The notes: generated by a model not told the origin, from the letters alone. DNA of 64,000 nt from Streptomyces cellulosae (GCA_014655195.1 BNBH01000010.1:199598-263597), one strand, 5' to 3'. Positions 26,559 through 35,593 are shown, counted from the first letter of the stretch. Translations and numbers: made by a program.

Positions 26559-28440
26559 GAGACGCCGCCGTTGGTGGCCCCGCTCGGTACGGGCCCGCGC
26601 GGCACTCGCCGCCGCCCTGACCGCGGCGATCGTGCTGAGCGGGATCGGGTGGTGGGTGCACCAGGAGGTGTACCGGCAGAGCTTGTCGGTCGCCGAGGAG
26701 AAGGCACGCAACGACCTCTTCGCCCTCGTCGACCAGCTGAAGCAGGGTGACGTGCCCGGCCCTCGGCGTTCCGCGCCGTACGAGGTCGTCGCCACGGGGC
26801 GTCGCACCGCCGTGGCCTCCGGGGGAGGCATGGAGGCCTTCGACCGCAGCGCCGGGCATGTGCTGCCCTCCCCGCCCGCGCTCACCGCCCCGGTCCCCGA
26901 GGTGACCGACGGATGGGAGTACGCCTACCGTCCGCTGCGCATACCGGACCGTCCCGACTACGACTCCGGCAGAGGGCAAGACCTGGCCGGGCAGACGTAC
27001 ACAGTCCTGTACAACGACATCTGGGCCGGACAGCTGAGCCGCGAACAGGCCGCCGCGCTGGGCGTCGGCCCCGACGCCACTCTCCGTGCGTACGTCGTGC
27101 TCGTCCCGGACACCGCGGAGGAGATCGCCGCGGCCGTCGACGACATGCTGCTCCGCGCAGGTCTGGTAGGCCTCCTGCTCATCGGCGCCGTCGCCTACTT
27201 CACCGTCCGCATCGCACTACGCCCCGTCGAAGCCGTCCGTCGCCTCACCGCTTCCGTCACCGATCCACGCGAACGCGTCACCGTCCCCGCGACCGCCCAC
27301 GAGATCACCGCGCTCGCCGACACCATCAACACCACGCTGCAACGCCTCGACCACGCCGCCGCCCAGCAGCGCCGGTTCGTCGCCGACGCGGCCCACGAGC
27401 TGCGCAGTCCGCTCACCACCCTGCTGACCAGCCTGGAGGTCGCCCTCGCCTACCCGGAACGCACCGACTGGCCCGCCACGGCCACCACCGCCGCGCGGCA
27501 GACCCGCCGCCTCCAGGCGCTCGCCGAGGACCTGCTCCTCCTCGCCCGCCTCGACACCGGCGCCCCTACGGCCGACACCGAGACCGTCGACCTGAGCGCC
27601 CTCGCGTCCCAGCCGGCCGACCATCATCTGCTGTCGGCGCGCGAGCTGGAGCTGACCTGCGACAGCTCCGACGCCGCGTACGTCCGTGGCGACCGCGACC
27701 AACTGGAACGCCTGCTGCGCAACCTCCTCGACAACGCCGCCCGTCATGCCGCTCACCACATCCAGGTGACCGTTCGCAGTGAGGACGAGCAGGTCGTCGT
27801 CACCGTGCACGACGACGGGCCGGGTGTGCCCGCCGAGGACGCCGCGCGGATCTTCGAACGCTTCGTCCGGCTCGACGACGCCCGCTCCCGCGACCAGGGA
27901 GGCACGGGCCTCGGTCTCGCCATCGCCCGCGACCTCGCCCACCGTCACGGGGGCACTCTCACCCTCGTCCCCGGCGACGACGACGGCGCGTGCTTCGAGC
28001 TGCGCCTGCCGCAAGCCCCGGCCCCGGTCGCCGCGCCCGACGCGGACGCGGCCTCTGCCCCGGACCCGACTCCGGCTCCGCATCTCGACCCGGACCAGAC
28101 TCCCGACGCGGGCCCGAACCCGGGCCAGACTCCCCACCCCGGCCAGACTCCCCACCCCGGCCAGACTCCCCACCCGGGCCAGACTCCGGACCCGGACCCG
28201 GACCCGGACCCGGACCCGAACCCGAACCCGAACCCGCACCCGGACCCGGACCCGGACCTAGACCCGGACCCGGACCCGGACCCGGACCCGGACCAGACTC
28301 CCCACCCGGACCAGACTCCCGACCCGGACCAGACTCCCCACCCGAACCCGGCTCCCCACCCGGACCCGCATGCCGACCAGGTCACGAAGTCCGAGCCCGC
28401 CCCAGATCCCGACCCGATGCCGAACCCCGGCCCGGCCTAG
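26545..28440 (+). CDS. Sensor histidine kinase with Pro-Asp/His repeat tail
   Basis: Membrane sensor kinase, 631 aa, partner of the regulator at 25878. It has TM1 at about 18-38, an extracytoplasmic domain, TM2 at about 205-226, HAMP (RIALRPVEAVRRLT), H-box FVADAAHELRSPLTT with His284, N-box LLRNLLDNAARHA, G1 DDGPGVPAED and G2 GGTGLGLAIA. The catalytic core ends near residue 490. After it come about 140 residues of low complexity: several PGQTPH units, then long runs of DP and NP, then DQTPHP units. This tail is absent from ordinary kinases of this class. It should be cytoplasmic and highly acidic. The GTG start overlaps the regulator gene. Confidence 0.92.
   Translation: MNASKRRRRWWPRSVRARAALAAALTAAIVLSGIGWWVHQEVYRQSLSVAEEKARNDLFALVDQLKQGDVPGPRRSAPYEVVATGRRTAVASGGGMEAFDRSAGHVLPSPPALTAPVPEVTDGWEYAYRPLRIPDRPDYDSGRGQDLAGQTYTVLYNDIWAGQLSREQAAALGVGPDATLRAYVVLVPDTAEEIAAAVDDMLLRAGLVGLLLIGAVAYFTVRIALRPVEAVRRLTASVTDPRERVTVPATAHEITALADTINTTLQRLDHAAAQQRRFVADAAHELRSPLTTLLTSLEVALAYPERTDWPATATTAARQTRRLQALAEDLLLLARLDTGAPTADTETVDLSALASQPADHHLLSARELELTCDSSDAAYVRGDRDQLERLLRNLLDNAARHAAHHIQVTVRSEDEQVVVTVHDDGPGVPAEDAARIFERFVRLDDARSRDQGGTGLGLAIARDLAHRHGGTLTLVPGDDDGACFELRLPQAPAPVAAPDADAASAPDPTPAPHLDPDQTPDAGPNPGQTPHPGQTPHPGQTPHPGQTPDPDPDPDPDPNPNPNPHPDPDPDLDPDPDPDPDPDQTPHPDQTPDPDQTPHPNPAPHPDPHADQVTKSEPAPDPDPMPNPGPA
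28109..28369 (+). repeat. In-frame tandem repeats encoding kinase tail
   Basis: Units of 18 bp (CCAGACTCCCCACCCCGG and variants, encoding PGQTPH) are followed by about 20 units of 6 bp (GACCCG, encoding DP) and then DQTPHP units. All lengths are multiples of 3, so copy changes keep the frame. Confidence 0.85.
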
Positions 28441-28490
28441 CTCCTGCGCCAACTCCCGCCCCTGACCCGAAATGACCCGTTCGACCGTGC

Positions 28491-29510
28491 TCACCCGTCC
28501 CGACGCCGCGGCGCCCCCGTGGAAGCCCGCACAACCAACTCCGTGGCCAACTCGATGTGATGGCTCTGCGCCTTCTCCCCGTTCGCCAGCCGCAGGGCGG
28601 TCCGCAGTGCGGCGGCCCCCATCTCCCGGAGCGGCTGGCGCACGGTGGTGAGGGGCGGAGAGGCCATCTGGGCGAGGCTGGTGTCGTCGAAGCCGACCAC
28701 GCTCAGGTCCTCGGGCACGCGCAGTCCCCGCGCGCGGGCGGTCTCGACGACGCCGAGGGCGATCTCGTCGTTGCCCGCGAAGACGGCCGTGGGCGGCTCG
28801 TCCAGGTCCAGCAGCGCCGCCGCGCCGGCCAGGCCCGCCTCGTACGTGAACTCCCCGGGCCGGACGTACGCGTCCGGCACCGGGGCTCCCTCGGCCTCCA
28901 TGGCGGCGCGATAGCCGTGCATGCGGGCCTGGTTGCAGACGGCCATGGCGGGTCCGCCGAGGTAGGCGACGCGGCGGTGGCCCAGGGACAGCAGGTGCCG
29001 GGTCGCGGACAGGCCGCCGGCGAAGTTGGTCGCGCCGACGCTGTGCACCTTGCTGTCCGGCAGGTGCAGGGGGTCGAGCACGACCAACGGCAGCCCGGAA
29101 CGGGCGAGTTCGTTCAGGTGGGCGGTGGTGTAGACGCTGGTGACCGCGATGACGGCGCGGCGTCCGGCCGACACCAGGTTCCGCGCCCAGTGCGGTGCGC
29201 CGGTCGCCTTGCTCACCACCACCGATGCCCCGGACTCGGCCGCCGCGTCGACGATGCCCTCCAGCGTCTCGGCGACGTACGACTTGAGGCTGCCCTTGAA
29301 CTGCACCTCGATCGTCGGGCTCTCGACGGCCTCGGTGTGCCGGAACACCGGTGCGAGGTAGTCGTGTTGATGCAAGAGTTCCTGCACCCGGACGCGGGTG
29401 TGCGGTGCCACGTCGCCGCGGCCGTTGACCACCTTGGACACGGTGGCGACGGAGACCCCCGCCGCTTGGGCGATGTCCGCCAAGGTGGTGCGCCGGGCGT
29501 TCGGTCGCAT
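28491..29510 (-). CDS. bxlR: LacI family regulator, BxlR-like (xylan oligosaccharide repressor)
   Basis: LacI-type repressor, 339 aa, HTH TLADIAQAAGVSVATVSKVV, hinge region and PBP1-like sensor domain. The ATG at 29510 has AGAGGA upstream. The gene diverges from a binding protein - permease - permease - GH3 operon, the arrangement of bxlR/bxlEFGA in Streptomyces. BxlR of S. thermoviolaceus is known to bind CGAA-N-TTCG-type elements; two sites of the form CGAAA-N3-TTTC(G/C) lie in the 425-bp divergent region. It convergently meets the sensor kinase gene. Assignment rests on gene order and operator form, not on an alignment. Confidence 0.85.
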   Translation of the reverse strand: MRPNARRTTLADIAQAAGVSVATVSKVVNGRGDVAPHTRVRVQELLHQHDYLAPVFRHTEAVESPTIEVQFKGSLKSYVAETLEGIVDAAAESGASVVVSKATGAPHWARNLVSAGRRAVIAVTSVYTTAHLNELARSGLPLVVLDPLHLPDSKVHSVGATNFAGGLSATRHLLSLGHRRVAYLGGPAMAVCNQARMHGYRAAMEAEGAPVPDAYVRPGEFTYEAGLAGAAALLDLDEPPTAVFAGNDEIALGVVETARARGLRVPEDLSVVGFDDTSLAQMASPPLTTVRQPLREMGAAALRTALRLANGEKAQSHHIELATELVVRASTGAPRRRDG

Positions 29511-29720
29511 CGGTTCCTCTCAGCTGTAGGGCCGCCGGGTGGGTGACCCGCCGGTCCGGCCGGTCACGTGGACTGATCCGCTCAACCGTACCGGTGAACT
29601 CCGCCCCGCCGCCGGGATCGTCCGGCCGCCAGGGCGGTGCCGGACCGCACGGCCGACACGGAAGGCACCGACAGTGTGACAGCCTGCAGCCGCCGCGTCA
29701 TCAAGGCCTGCCGACGCCTT

Positions 29721-29736
29721 TTTCGAAAGAGTTTCG
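29721..29736. promoter_or_regulatory. BxlR-type operator 1
   Basis: TTTCGAAAGAGTTTCG: perfect inverted repeat CGAAA-GAG-TTTCG (29724-29736) overlapping the palindrome TTTCGAAA. Confidence 0.65.
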
Positions 29737-29820
29737 GATCTTGCCGGAGCCCGAGGCGAGCCGATCAAGACCCTTGTGCCGCAAGGAATATGCCCGCATC
29801 GCAAGGCGGCTGCACGCGTA

Positions 29821-29850
29821 TTGACACCGCATCAGCGTGAAACCTAGCTT
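29821..29850 (+). promoter_or_regulatory. Predicted sigma-70-type promoter of bxlEFGA
   Basis: TTGACA at 29821-29826, 18-bp spacer, TAGCTT at 29845-29850. It lies between the two operator repeats, so bound repressor could occlude or loop across it. Confidence 0.65.
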
Positions 29851-29875
29851 GCTCGGACAGAGCTAGACGAAGTGA

Positions 29876-29892
29876 TTTTCGAAAACCTTTCC
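29876..29892. promoter_or_regulatory. BxlR-type operator 2
   Basis: TTTTCGAAAACCTTTCC: CGAAA-ACC-TTTCC, one arm base short of perfect, about 30 bp downstream of the -10 and overlapping palindrome TTTTCGAAAA. Confidence 0.6.
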
Positions 29893-29935
29893 ACGACCCA
29901 CGAGAAGCCGACGGCTCTCGAGTGCGGAGAAAATC

Positions 29936-31246
29936 ATGGCGCTCTCCCGACGTACCCTTCTCGGCCTCGCGGCCGCCGTGCCCGTCTCCGCCGCGCTCGC
30001 CGCCTGCAGCGGCTCCTCGGGCCCCGGCAAGGGCGGTGCGGCCACCTACTGGTACCTGAACGGACAGCCGCAGGAAGGCGTCAGGGCCGGCGCCGTCGAC
30101 GCCTTCAACAAGGCCAACCCGGACACGCAGATCGAGGACACGACCTACCAGAACGACGCCTACAAGACGAAGATCAAGACCGCCATCGGCGCCGGACAGG
30201 CGCCCACCATCATCTGGGGCTGGGGCGGCGGCACCCTGCGCGCCTACGCGGAGGCCGGGCAGGTCGAGGACCTCACCCCGTGGTTCGACGAGAACCCCGA
30301 CGTCAAGAAGGGCCTGTTCCCGTCCTCGTTCGGCGCGGCGACCGTCGACGGCAAGATCTACGCGATGCCGTCCGAGACGGTGCAGCCGATCATCCTCTAC
30401 TACAACAAGCGCGTGTTCGACCAGGTCAAGGTGGACCCGCCCGAGACCTGGGACGACATCATGGCCCTGGTCCCGAAGTTCAACGCCAAGGGCATCGCGC
30501 CCTTCGCGCTCGGCGGGCAGTCCCGGTGGACCAACATGATGTGGCTGGAGTTCCTGTTCGACCGTATCGGCGGGCCCGAGGTGTTCCAGGCCGCCATCGA
30601 GGGCGAGAAGAACGCCTGGTCGCACCCCGACGCCATCAAGGCGCTCACCGCGCTCCAGGACCTGGTGAAGGCCGACGGGTTCGTGAAGGGTTTCTCCTCC
30701 ATCACCGCGGACTCCAACGCCGACCAGGCCCTCCTCTACACCGACCGTGCCGCCATGATGCTGCACGGCGCCTGGTCGTACGGCATCCAGCAGGCCGACG
30801 GCGGAGACTTCGTGCCCAGCGGCTCGCTCGGCTTCATGAACTTCCCGGCCGTCGAGGGCGGCAAGGGCGACCTGAGCGACACCGTCGGCAACCCCGCCCA
30901 GTACCTGTCCATCTCCTCCAAGGCGAGCGACGAGCAGAAGAAGATCGCCAAGGACTTCTTCGCCACCGGAGTCCTCCAAGAGGAGGAGGTGAAAAAGTGG
31001 ATCGGCAACGGGTCGGTGCCCATCCGGCTCGGCACGGAGAAGCTGCTGGCCGCCTCCGACAACGCCGAGTTCCTGCAGTTCACCTACGACGTCGCCAGCA
31101 AGGCCAAGGTGTTCGTGCAGTCCTGGGACCAGGCGCTCAGCCCCACCGCCGCCGAGACGCTGCTCGACAACATCGTCAAGCTCTTCCAACTCTCGATATC
31201 TCCGCAGCAGTTCGCCTCCAACCTCAACGCGGTCACCGCCGCATGA
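29936..31246 (+). CDS. bxlE: Xylobiose-type ABC transporter binding lipoprotein, BxlE-like
   Basis: Solute-binding protein for an imported oligosaccharide, 436 aa. The leader has a twin arginine (LSRRTLLGL) and lipobox LAAC with Cys24, so it is a Tat-exported lipoprotein. The mature protein is a family-1 solute-binding fold (GQAPTIIWGWGGG, TWDDIMALVPKF, DRAAMMLHGAWSYG). The ATG at 29936 follows GGAGA. The operon order and end with a GH3 beta-xylosidase match BxlE, a xylobiose binder. Cellobiose or another beta-linked disaccharide cannot be excluded. The next gene starts inside the stop codon. Confidence 0.88.
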   Translation: MALSRRTLLGLAAAVPVSAALAACSGSSGPGKGGAATYWYLNGQPQEGVRAGAVDAFNKANPDTQIEDTTYQNDAYKTKIKTAIGAGQAPTIIWGWGGGTLRAYAEAGQVEDLTPWFDENPDVKKGLFPSSFGAATVDGKIYAMPSETVQPIILYYNKRVFDQVKVDPPETWDDIMALVPKFNAKGIAPFALGGQSRWTNMMWLEFLFDRIGGPEVFQAAIEGEKNAWSHPDAIKALTALQDLVKADGFVKGFSSITADSNADQALLYTDRAAMMLHGAWSYGIQQADGGDFVPSGSLGFMNFPAVEGGKGDLSDTVGNPAQYLSISSKASDEQKKIAKDFFATGVLQEEEVKKWIGNGSVPIRLGTEKLLAASDNAEFLQFTYDVASKAKVFVQSWDQALSPTAAETLLDNIVKLFQLSISPQQFASNLNAVTAA

Positions 31247-32151
31247 GCACGCTCACCGCCAAGCAGAGCGGCCGCCGCCCCCAGCGCAGCATCCTGCCCT
31301 GGCTGGCGACGCCGGCCCTGCTGCTGTTCACCGGCTTCGCCGTCGTACCGCTCGTCGGCGTCTTCGCGCTGAGCTTCACCACCTGGGACGGCATCGGCTC
31401 CATCCGCCCGACCGGACTGACCAGTTGGCGTGCGGTGCTCACCGATCCCGGGCTGCCGCACGCCCTCTGGGTGACGTTCCTGGTGATGGCCGTGTCGTGG
31501 GCCGTGCAGACACCGATCAGCATCCTGCTCGGCACGTTCCTCGCCGGACGCCGGCGGTACCGGGCGGTGCTGGGCGTCATCTACTTCATCCCGCTGATGC
31601 TCAGCTCCGCCGCCATCGCCATCGCCTACGAGGCTCTGCTGGACCCGAACTTCGGGCTCGGCGCCGGACTGAAGATCGAGGCGCTCAGCCAGGACTGGCT
31701 GGGCCGGCCGGGGCTCGCGTTCGGCGTCGTCATCTTCGTCGTGTCCTGGCAGTTCATCCCGTTCCACTCGCTGATCTACCAGGGCGGCGTCCAGCAGATC
31801 CCGAAGTCCCTCTACGAGGCCGCACAGTTGGACGGGGCCGGACGGGTCAGGCAGTTCTTCGGCATCACGCTGCCCCAGTTGAAGTACACCATCATCACCT
31901 CGTCCACCTTGATGGTCGTCGGGTCGCTGACCTTCTTCGACCTCATCTTCGTCCTGACCGAGGGCGGCCCCGGCGACGCCACCCGGGTGCTCGCACTGGA
32001 CATGTACAAGCGGGGCTTCCAGGCCGGCCTGATGGGACCCGCCAGCGCCATCGCGGTCATCCTCGTCCTCGTCGGCCTCGCGCTCGCCCTGCTGCTGCGC
32101 CGCCTCGGAGGCCGGGACGCCGGAGCGAGCCAACTCGAGGGGGCCTCCTGA
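31243..32151 (+). CDS. bxlF: Sugar ABC transporter permease, BxlF-like (MalF type)
   Basis: Membrane permease, 302 aa, about six transmembrane segments. The EAA loop is YEAAQLDGAGRVRQFFGITL. The ATG at 31243 overlaps the upstream stop (ATGA), so translation is coupled to the binding protein. No ATPase gene is in the operon, as in bxl clusters, where the shared MsiK ATPase is used. Confidence 0.9.
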   Translation: MSTLTAKQSGRRPQRSILPWLATPALLLFTGFAVVPLVGVFALSFTTWDGIGSIRPTGLTSWRAVLTDPGLPHALWVTFLVMAVSWAVQTPISILLGTFLAGRRRYRAVLGVIYFIPLMLSSAAIAIAYEALLDPNFGLGAGLKIEALSQDWLGRPGLAFGVVIFVVSWQFIPFHSLIYQGGVQQIPKSLYEAAQLDGAGRVRQFFGITLPQLKYTIITSSTLMVVGSLTFFDLIFVLTEGGPGDATRVLALDMYKRGFQAGLMGPASAIAVILVLVGLALALLLRRLGGRDAGASQLEGAS

Positions 32152-32152
32152 C

Positions 32153-33049
32153 GTGACGACCACGCTCACCAAGACCCGGCGGCCCCAGCAGGCCGACCGC
32201 CCCGAAGGGCCCCAGCGCTCCCGTCCGGCGGCCCGCCGGCGGAACTGGCTCGGCGGCCTGGCCGGCTGGCTGTGGCTGGCCGTCGTCGCCGTACCCCTTT
32301 ACTGGACCCTCATCACCAGCCTCAAGGACCGCAGCCGCTACTACGCGAGCAACCCGCTCGTCCCGTCGGCCGACCCCACCCTCGAGAACTACCGGATGGT
32401 CGTCGAGTCCGACTTCCTGCAGTACTTCGTGAACAGCGTCGTCGTGACCGCCGGAGCGGTGATACCGGCCGTCCTCGTCTCCTTCATGGCGGCCTACGCC
32501 ATCGTCCGCGGCCGGCGCATGCGCGTACTGCGCGCGATGAACGGGCTGTTCCTCATGGGACTGGCCATCCCCCTCCAGGCGACGGTCATCCCGGTCTACC
32601 TCATCATCATCAGACTTCACCTCTACGACAGCCTGACCGCCCTCATCCTCCCGTCCATCGCCTTCGCCATCCCGCTGTCCGTGCTGGTCCTCGCCAACTT
32701 CATCCGCGACGTGCCGAAGGAACTCTTCGACTCGATGCGCGTGGACGGCGCCACCGAGTGGACCACGCTGTGGCGGCTCGCGGCCCCGCTCACCCGGCCC
32801 GCCATCCTCACCGTGTCCCTCTTCAACGCCCTGACCATCTGGAACGGCTTCCTGCTGCCCCTGGTCCTCACCCAGAGCCCGGACCGCAGGACCCTGCCGC
32901 TCGCCCTGTGGACCTTCCAGGGCCAGTACGGGGTCAACGTCCCGGCCGTGCTGGCCGCCGTCGTCCTCACCACGCTGCCCGTCCTGGTGCTGTACGCCTT
33001 CGGCCGCCGCCAGCTGCTGAGCGGCCTGACCGCGGGATTCAGCCGCTGA
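32153..33049 (+). CDS. bxlG: Sugar ABC transporter permease, BxlG-like (MalG type)
   Basis: Second permease, 298 aa, about six transmembrane segments. The EAA-loop equivalent is KELFDSMRVDGATEWTTLWRL. The GTG start at 32153 follows the previous stop by one base. An N-terminal Arg/Gln-rich stretch precedes the first helix. It is separated from the GH3 gene by 124 bp carrying two small hairpins. Confidence 0.9.
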   Translation: MTTTLTKTRRPQQADRPEGPQRSRPAARRRNWLGGLAGWLWLAVVAVPLYWTLITSLKDRSRYYASNPLVPSADPTLENYRMVVESDFLQYFVNSVVVTAGAVIPAVLVSFMAAYAIVRGRRMRVLRAMNGLFLMGLAIPLQATVIPVYLIIIRLHLYDSLTALILPSIAFAIPLSVLVLANFIRDVPKELFDSMRVDGATEWTTLWRLAAPLTRPAILTVSLFNALTIWNGFLLPLVLTQSPDRRTLPLALWTFQGQYGVNVPAVLAAVVLTTLPVLVLYAFGRRQLLSGLTAGFSR

Positions 33050-33083
33050 CCCCATCGGACGTGACCTGCCCGACACCGGCATC

Positions 33084-33152
33084 GGCGGGGCACGCGCCCC
33101 GCCCCGACTCCCACACGACCACCGGTTCGCCCGCCCCGACCCCGGTTCGGGG
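33084..33152 (+). other. Two intercistronic hairpins between bxlG-like and bxlA-like genes
   Basis: GGCGGGG / CCCCGCC (33084-33103, 6-nt loop) and CCCCGA / TCGGGG (33134-33152, 7-nt loop). They could attenuate or stabilise the message between the transporter and hydrolase genes. Confidence 0.4.
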
Positions 33153-33173
33153 CCCGGCGGGCGGAGGAGGAAA

Positions 33174-35552
33174 GTGAACGCCGACGTCGCCGCGGAGAAC
33201 CCCTCCGCCCTCTCCCTCTGGAACGACCCGACCGCCCCCGTATCCGCGCGCGTCGACGCGCTGATCGCCGCCATGACCCTCGAGGAGAAGACCGCCCAGC
33301 TGTTCGGTGTGTGGGTGGGGGCCTCCGACGAGGGCGGCGAAGTCGCCCCGCACCAGCACGAAATGGAGGAGGCCGTCGACCTGGACGCGCTTCTCCCCAC
33401 CGGACTGGGCCAGTTGACCCGCCCCTTCGGCACGGTCCCGGTCGACCCCGCCCTGGGCGCGCTGTCCCTGGCCCGCACCCAGGCGCGTATCGCCGCCTCC
33501 AACCGCTTCCGCATCCCCGCCCTCGCACACGACGAGTGCCTCGCCGGCTTCGCCGCCTGGGGCGCCACCGCCTATCCCGTCCCGCTCTCCTGGGGCGCCG
33601 CGTTCGACCCTGACCTGGTACGGCGCATGGCCGCCGCCATCGGCCGCGACATGCGGTCCGTCGGCGTCCACCAGGGTCTCGCGCCCGTCCTGGACGTCGT
33701 GCGTGACGCCCGCTGGGGCCGCGTCGAGGAGACCATCGGCGAGGACCCGTACCTCGTCGGCACCATCGGCACCGCCTACGTCCAGGGCCTGGAGTCCGCC
33801 GGGATCGTCGCCACGCTGAAGCACTTCGCCGGGTACTCGGCCTCCCGCGCCGGACGCAACCTCGCGCCGGCCTCGATGGGGCCGCGGGAGCGCGCCGACG
33901 TGGTGCTGCCGCCGTTCGAGATGGCGATCCGCGAGGGCGGCGCCCGCTCGGTGATGAACGCCTACACCGACACCGACGGCGTGCCCTCCGCGGCCGACGA
34001 GAGCCTGCTGACCGGCCTGCTGCGGGACACCTGGGGCTTCGACGGCACGGTGGTCGCCGACTACTTCGCCGTCGCCTTCCTCACGCTCCTGCACGGTGTC
34101 GCCGCCGACTGGGCGGACGCCGCCGGCACCGCGCTCCACGCGGGCATCGATGTCGAGCTGCCCAACGTCAAGACGTACGGCGCCCCGCTCACGGAGGCCG
34201 TCGCCGACGGCCGCGTTCCCGAGGAACTGGTCGACCGCGCCCTGCGCCGGGTCCTCACCCAGAAGATCGCGCTCGGCCTGCTCGACCCGGACTGGGACGC
34301 GCTGCCTGCGGCCCTCGACGGCACGGACCCGGACGACCCCGAGGCCCTGCGCGGCCGCGTCGACCTCGACAGCCCCGAGAACCGGGCCCTGGCGCGCACA
34401 CTCGCCGAGGAAGCGGTCGTACTGCTCGACAACGACGGCACCCTGCCGCTGGCCCGCCCCCGCCGCATCGCCCTGATCGGCCCCAATGCCGACGAACCCA
34501 CCGCCGTGCTGGGCTGCTACTCCTTCCCCCAGCACATCGGCGTCCGCCACCCCGGCACGCCCCTCGGCATCAGCCTGCCCACCCTGCGCGAGACGCTCAC
34601 CGCGGAATTCCCCGACGCCGACGTCACGTACGTCCGCGGCACGGGCGTCGACGACGGGGACCTGTCCGGCCTGGACGAGGCGGTACGGGCGGCCCGCGAG
34701 GCCGACGTCACCCTCGCGGCGCTGGGCGACCGGGCCGGCCTGTTCGGCCGCGGCACGAGCGGCGAGGGCTGCGACGCGGAGACGCTGGACCTGCCCGGCG
34801 CGCAGCAGGGGCTCCTCGACGCGCTGCTGGACGCCGGGACGCCGGTGGTGACCGTGCTGCTGGCCGGACGCCCGTACGCGCTCGGCCGCGCGGTCACGGA
34901 GTCGGCGGCGATCGTGCAGTCGTTCTTCCCGGGCGAGGAGGGGACGCACGCGATCGCCGGGGTCCTGAGCGGCCGGGTCAACCCGTCCGGACGCCTCCCG
35001 ATCGGCGTGCCGCGCACACCGGGCTCCCAGCCGAGCACCTATCTGGGCGCACGGCTGGCGCAGGCCAGCGAGGTGTCCGACGTCGACCCGACGCCCGCGT
35101 TTCCCTTCGGTCACGGTCTGTCCTACACACGGTTCGACTGGACGGACCTGACGCTGGACGCCGACGAGGCCCCGACGGACGGCGAGTTCACGCTCGCGCT
35201 CACGGTCCGCAACGCGGGCGAGCGGTCGGGCACGGAGGTGATCCAGCTGTACCTGCACGACCCGGTCGCGTCGGTCGTCCAGCCGGTGCAGCGTCTCGTC
35301 GGCTACACACGGGTCACCCTGGAACCGGGGGAGGCCCGACGGCTGACGGTCACGGTCCCGGCCGACCTGGCGTCGTTCACGGGCCGCGACGGGAGGCGCG
35401 TGGTCGAACCGGGCGCGCTGGATCTGAGGTTGGCGGCGTCGAGCGCGGATGCCCGCCTGACGGCCCGGGTGGTACTGACCGGCGAGGAACGCCACGTCGA
35501 CCACGCCCGACGCCTGCACGCCACGTTCGTACAGAAGCCGGCCACCGCATGA
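33174..35552 (+). CDS. bxlA: Glycoside hydrolase family 3 beta-xylosidase/beta-glucosidase, BxlA-like
   Basis: Cytoplasmic exo-glycosidase, 792 aa, no signal peptide, hence hydrolysis after uptake. It has an N-terminal GH3 TIM barrel with LKHFAGYSASRAGRN and predicted nucleophile Asp296 in VVADYFAV, an alpha/beta sandwich domain (EEAVVLLDNDGTLPLARP onwards) and a C-terminal fibronectin-III-like domain (VRNAGERSGTEVIQLYLHDP). The GTG start at 33174 follows GGAGGAGG, the strongest ribosome binding site nearby. In the bxl context beta-xylosidase is most likely; GH3 enzymes of this shape also include beta-glucosidases. Confidence 0.9.
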   Translation: MNADVAAENPSALSLWNDPTAPVSARVDALIAAMTLEEKTAQLFGVWVGASDEGGEVAPHQHEMEEAVDLDALLPTGLGQLTRPFGTVPVDPALGALSLARTQARIAASNRFRIPALAHDECLAGFAAWGATAYPVPLSWGAAFDPDLVRRMAAAIGRDMRSVGVHQGLAPVLDVVRDARWGRVEETIGEDPYLVGTIGTAYVQGLESAGIVATLKHFAGYSASRAGRNLAPASMGPRERADVVLPPFEMAIREGGARSVMNAYTDTDGVPSAADESLLTGLLRDTWGFDGTVVADYFAVAFLTLLHGVAADWADAAGTALHAGIDVELPNVKTYGAPLTEAVADGRVPEELVDRALRRVLTQKIALGLLDPDWDALPAALDGTDPDDPEALRGRVDLDSPENRALARTLAEEAVVLLDNDGTLPLARPRRIALIGPNADEPTAVLGCYSFPQHIGVRHPGTPLGISLPTLRETLTAEFPDADVTYVRGTGVDDGDLSGLDEAVRAAREADVTLAALGDRAGLFGRGTSGEGCDAETLDLPGAQQGLLDALLDAGTPVVTVLLAGRPYALGRAVTESAAIVQSFFPGEEGTHAIAGVLSGRVNPSGRLPIGVPRTPGSQPSTYLGARLAQASEVSDVDPTPAFPFGHGLSYTRFDWTDLTLDADEAPTDGEFTLALTVRNAGERSGTEVIQLYLHDPVASVVQPVQRLVGYTRVTLEPGEARRLTVTVPADLASFTGRDGRRVVEPGALDLRLAASSADARLTARVVLTGEERHVDHARRLHATFVQKPATA

Positions 35553-35557
35553 ACCGC

Positions 35558-35593
35558 GGGGTGTGCGGCACACGTCAGGGGGCCGCGCACCCC
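35558..35593 (+). terminator. Hairpin terminator after bxlA-like gene
   Basis: A 12-bp stem GGGGTGTGCGGC / GCCGCGCACCCC with one G-T pair and a 12-nt loop, just past the stop codon. Confidence 0.6.

Larger units (their letters stand above)
29511..29935. other. Divergent promoter region between bxlR-like and bxlE-like genes
   Basis: No gene. It holds two operator-like inverted repeats and one strong predicted promoter reading toward the transporter genes, annotated separately. The rest shows no recognisable element. Confidence 0.6.

Noticed and set aside
28109..28369. CRISPR or non-coding minisatellite
   Set aside because: All units are multiples of 3 and lie in frame inside the kinase gene with a normal stop afterwards.
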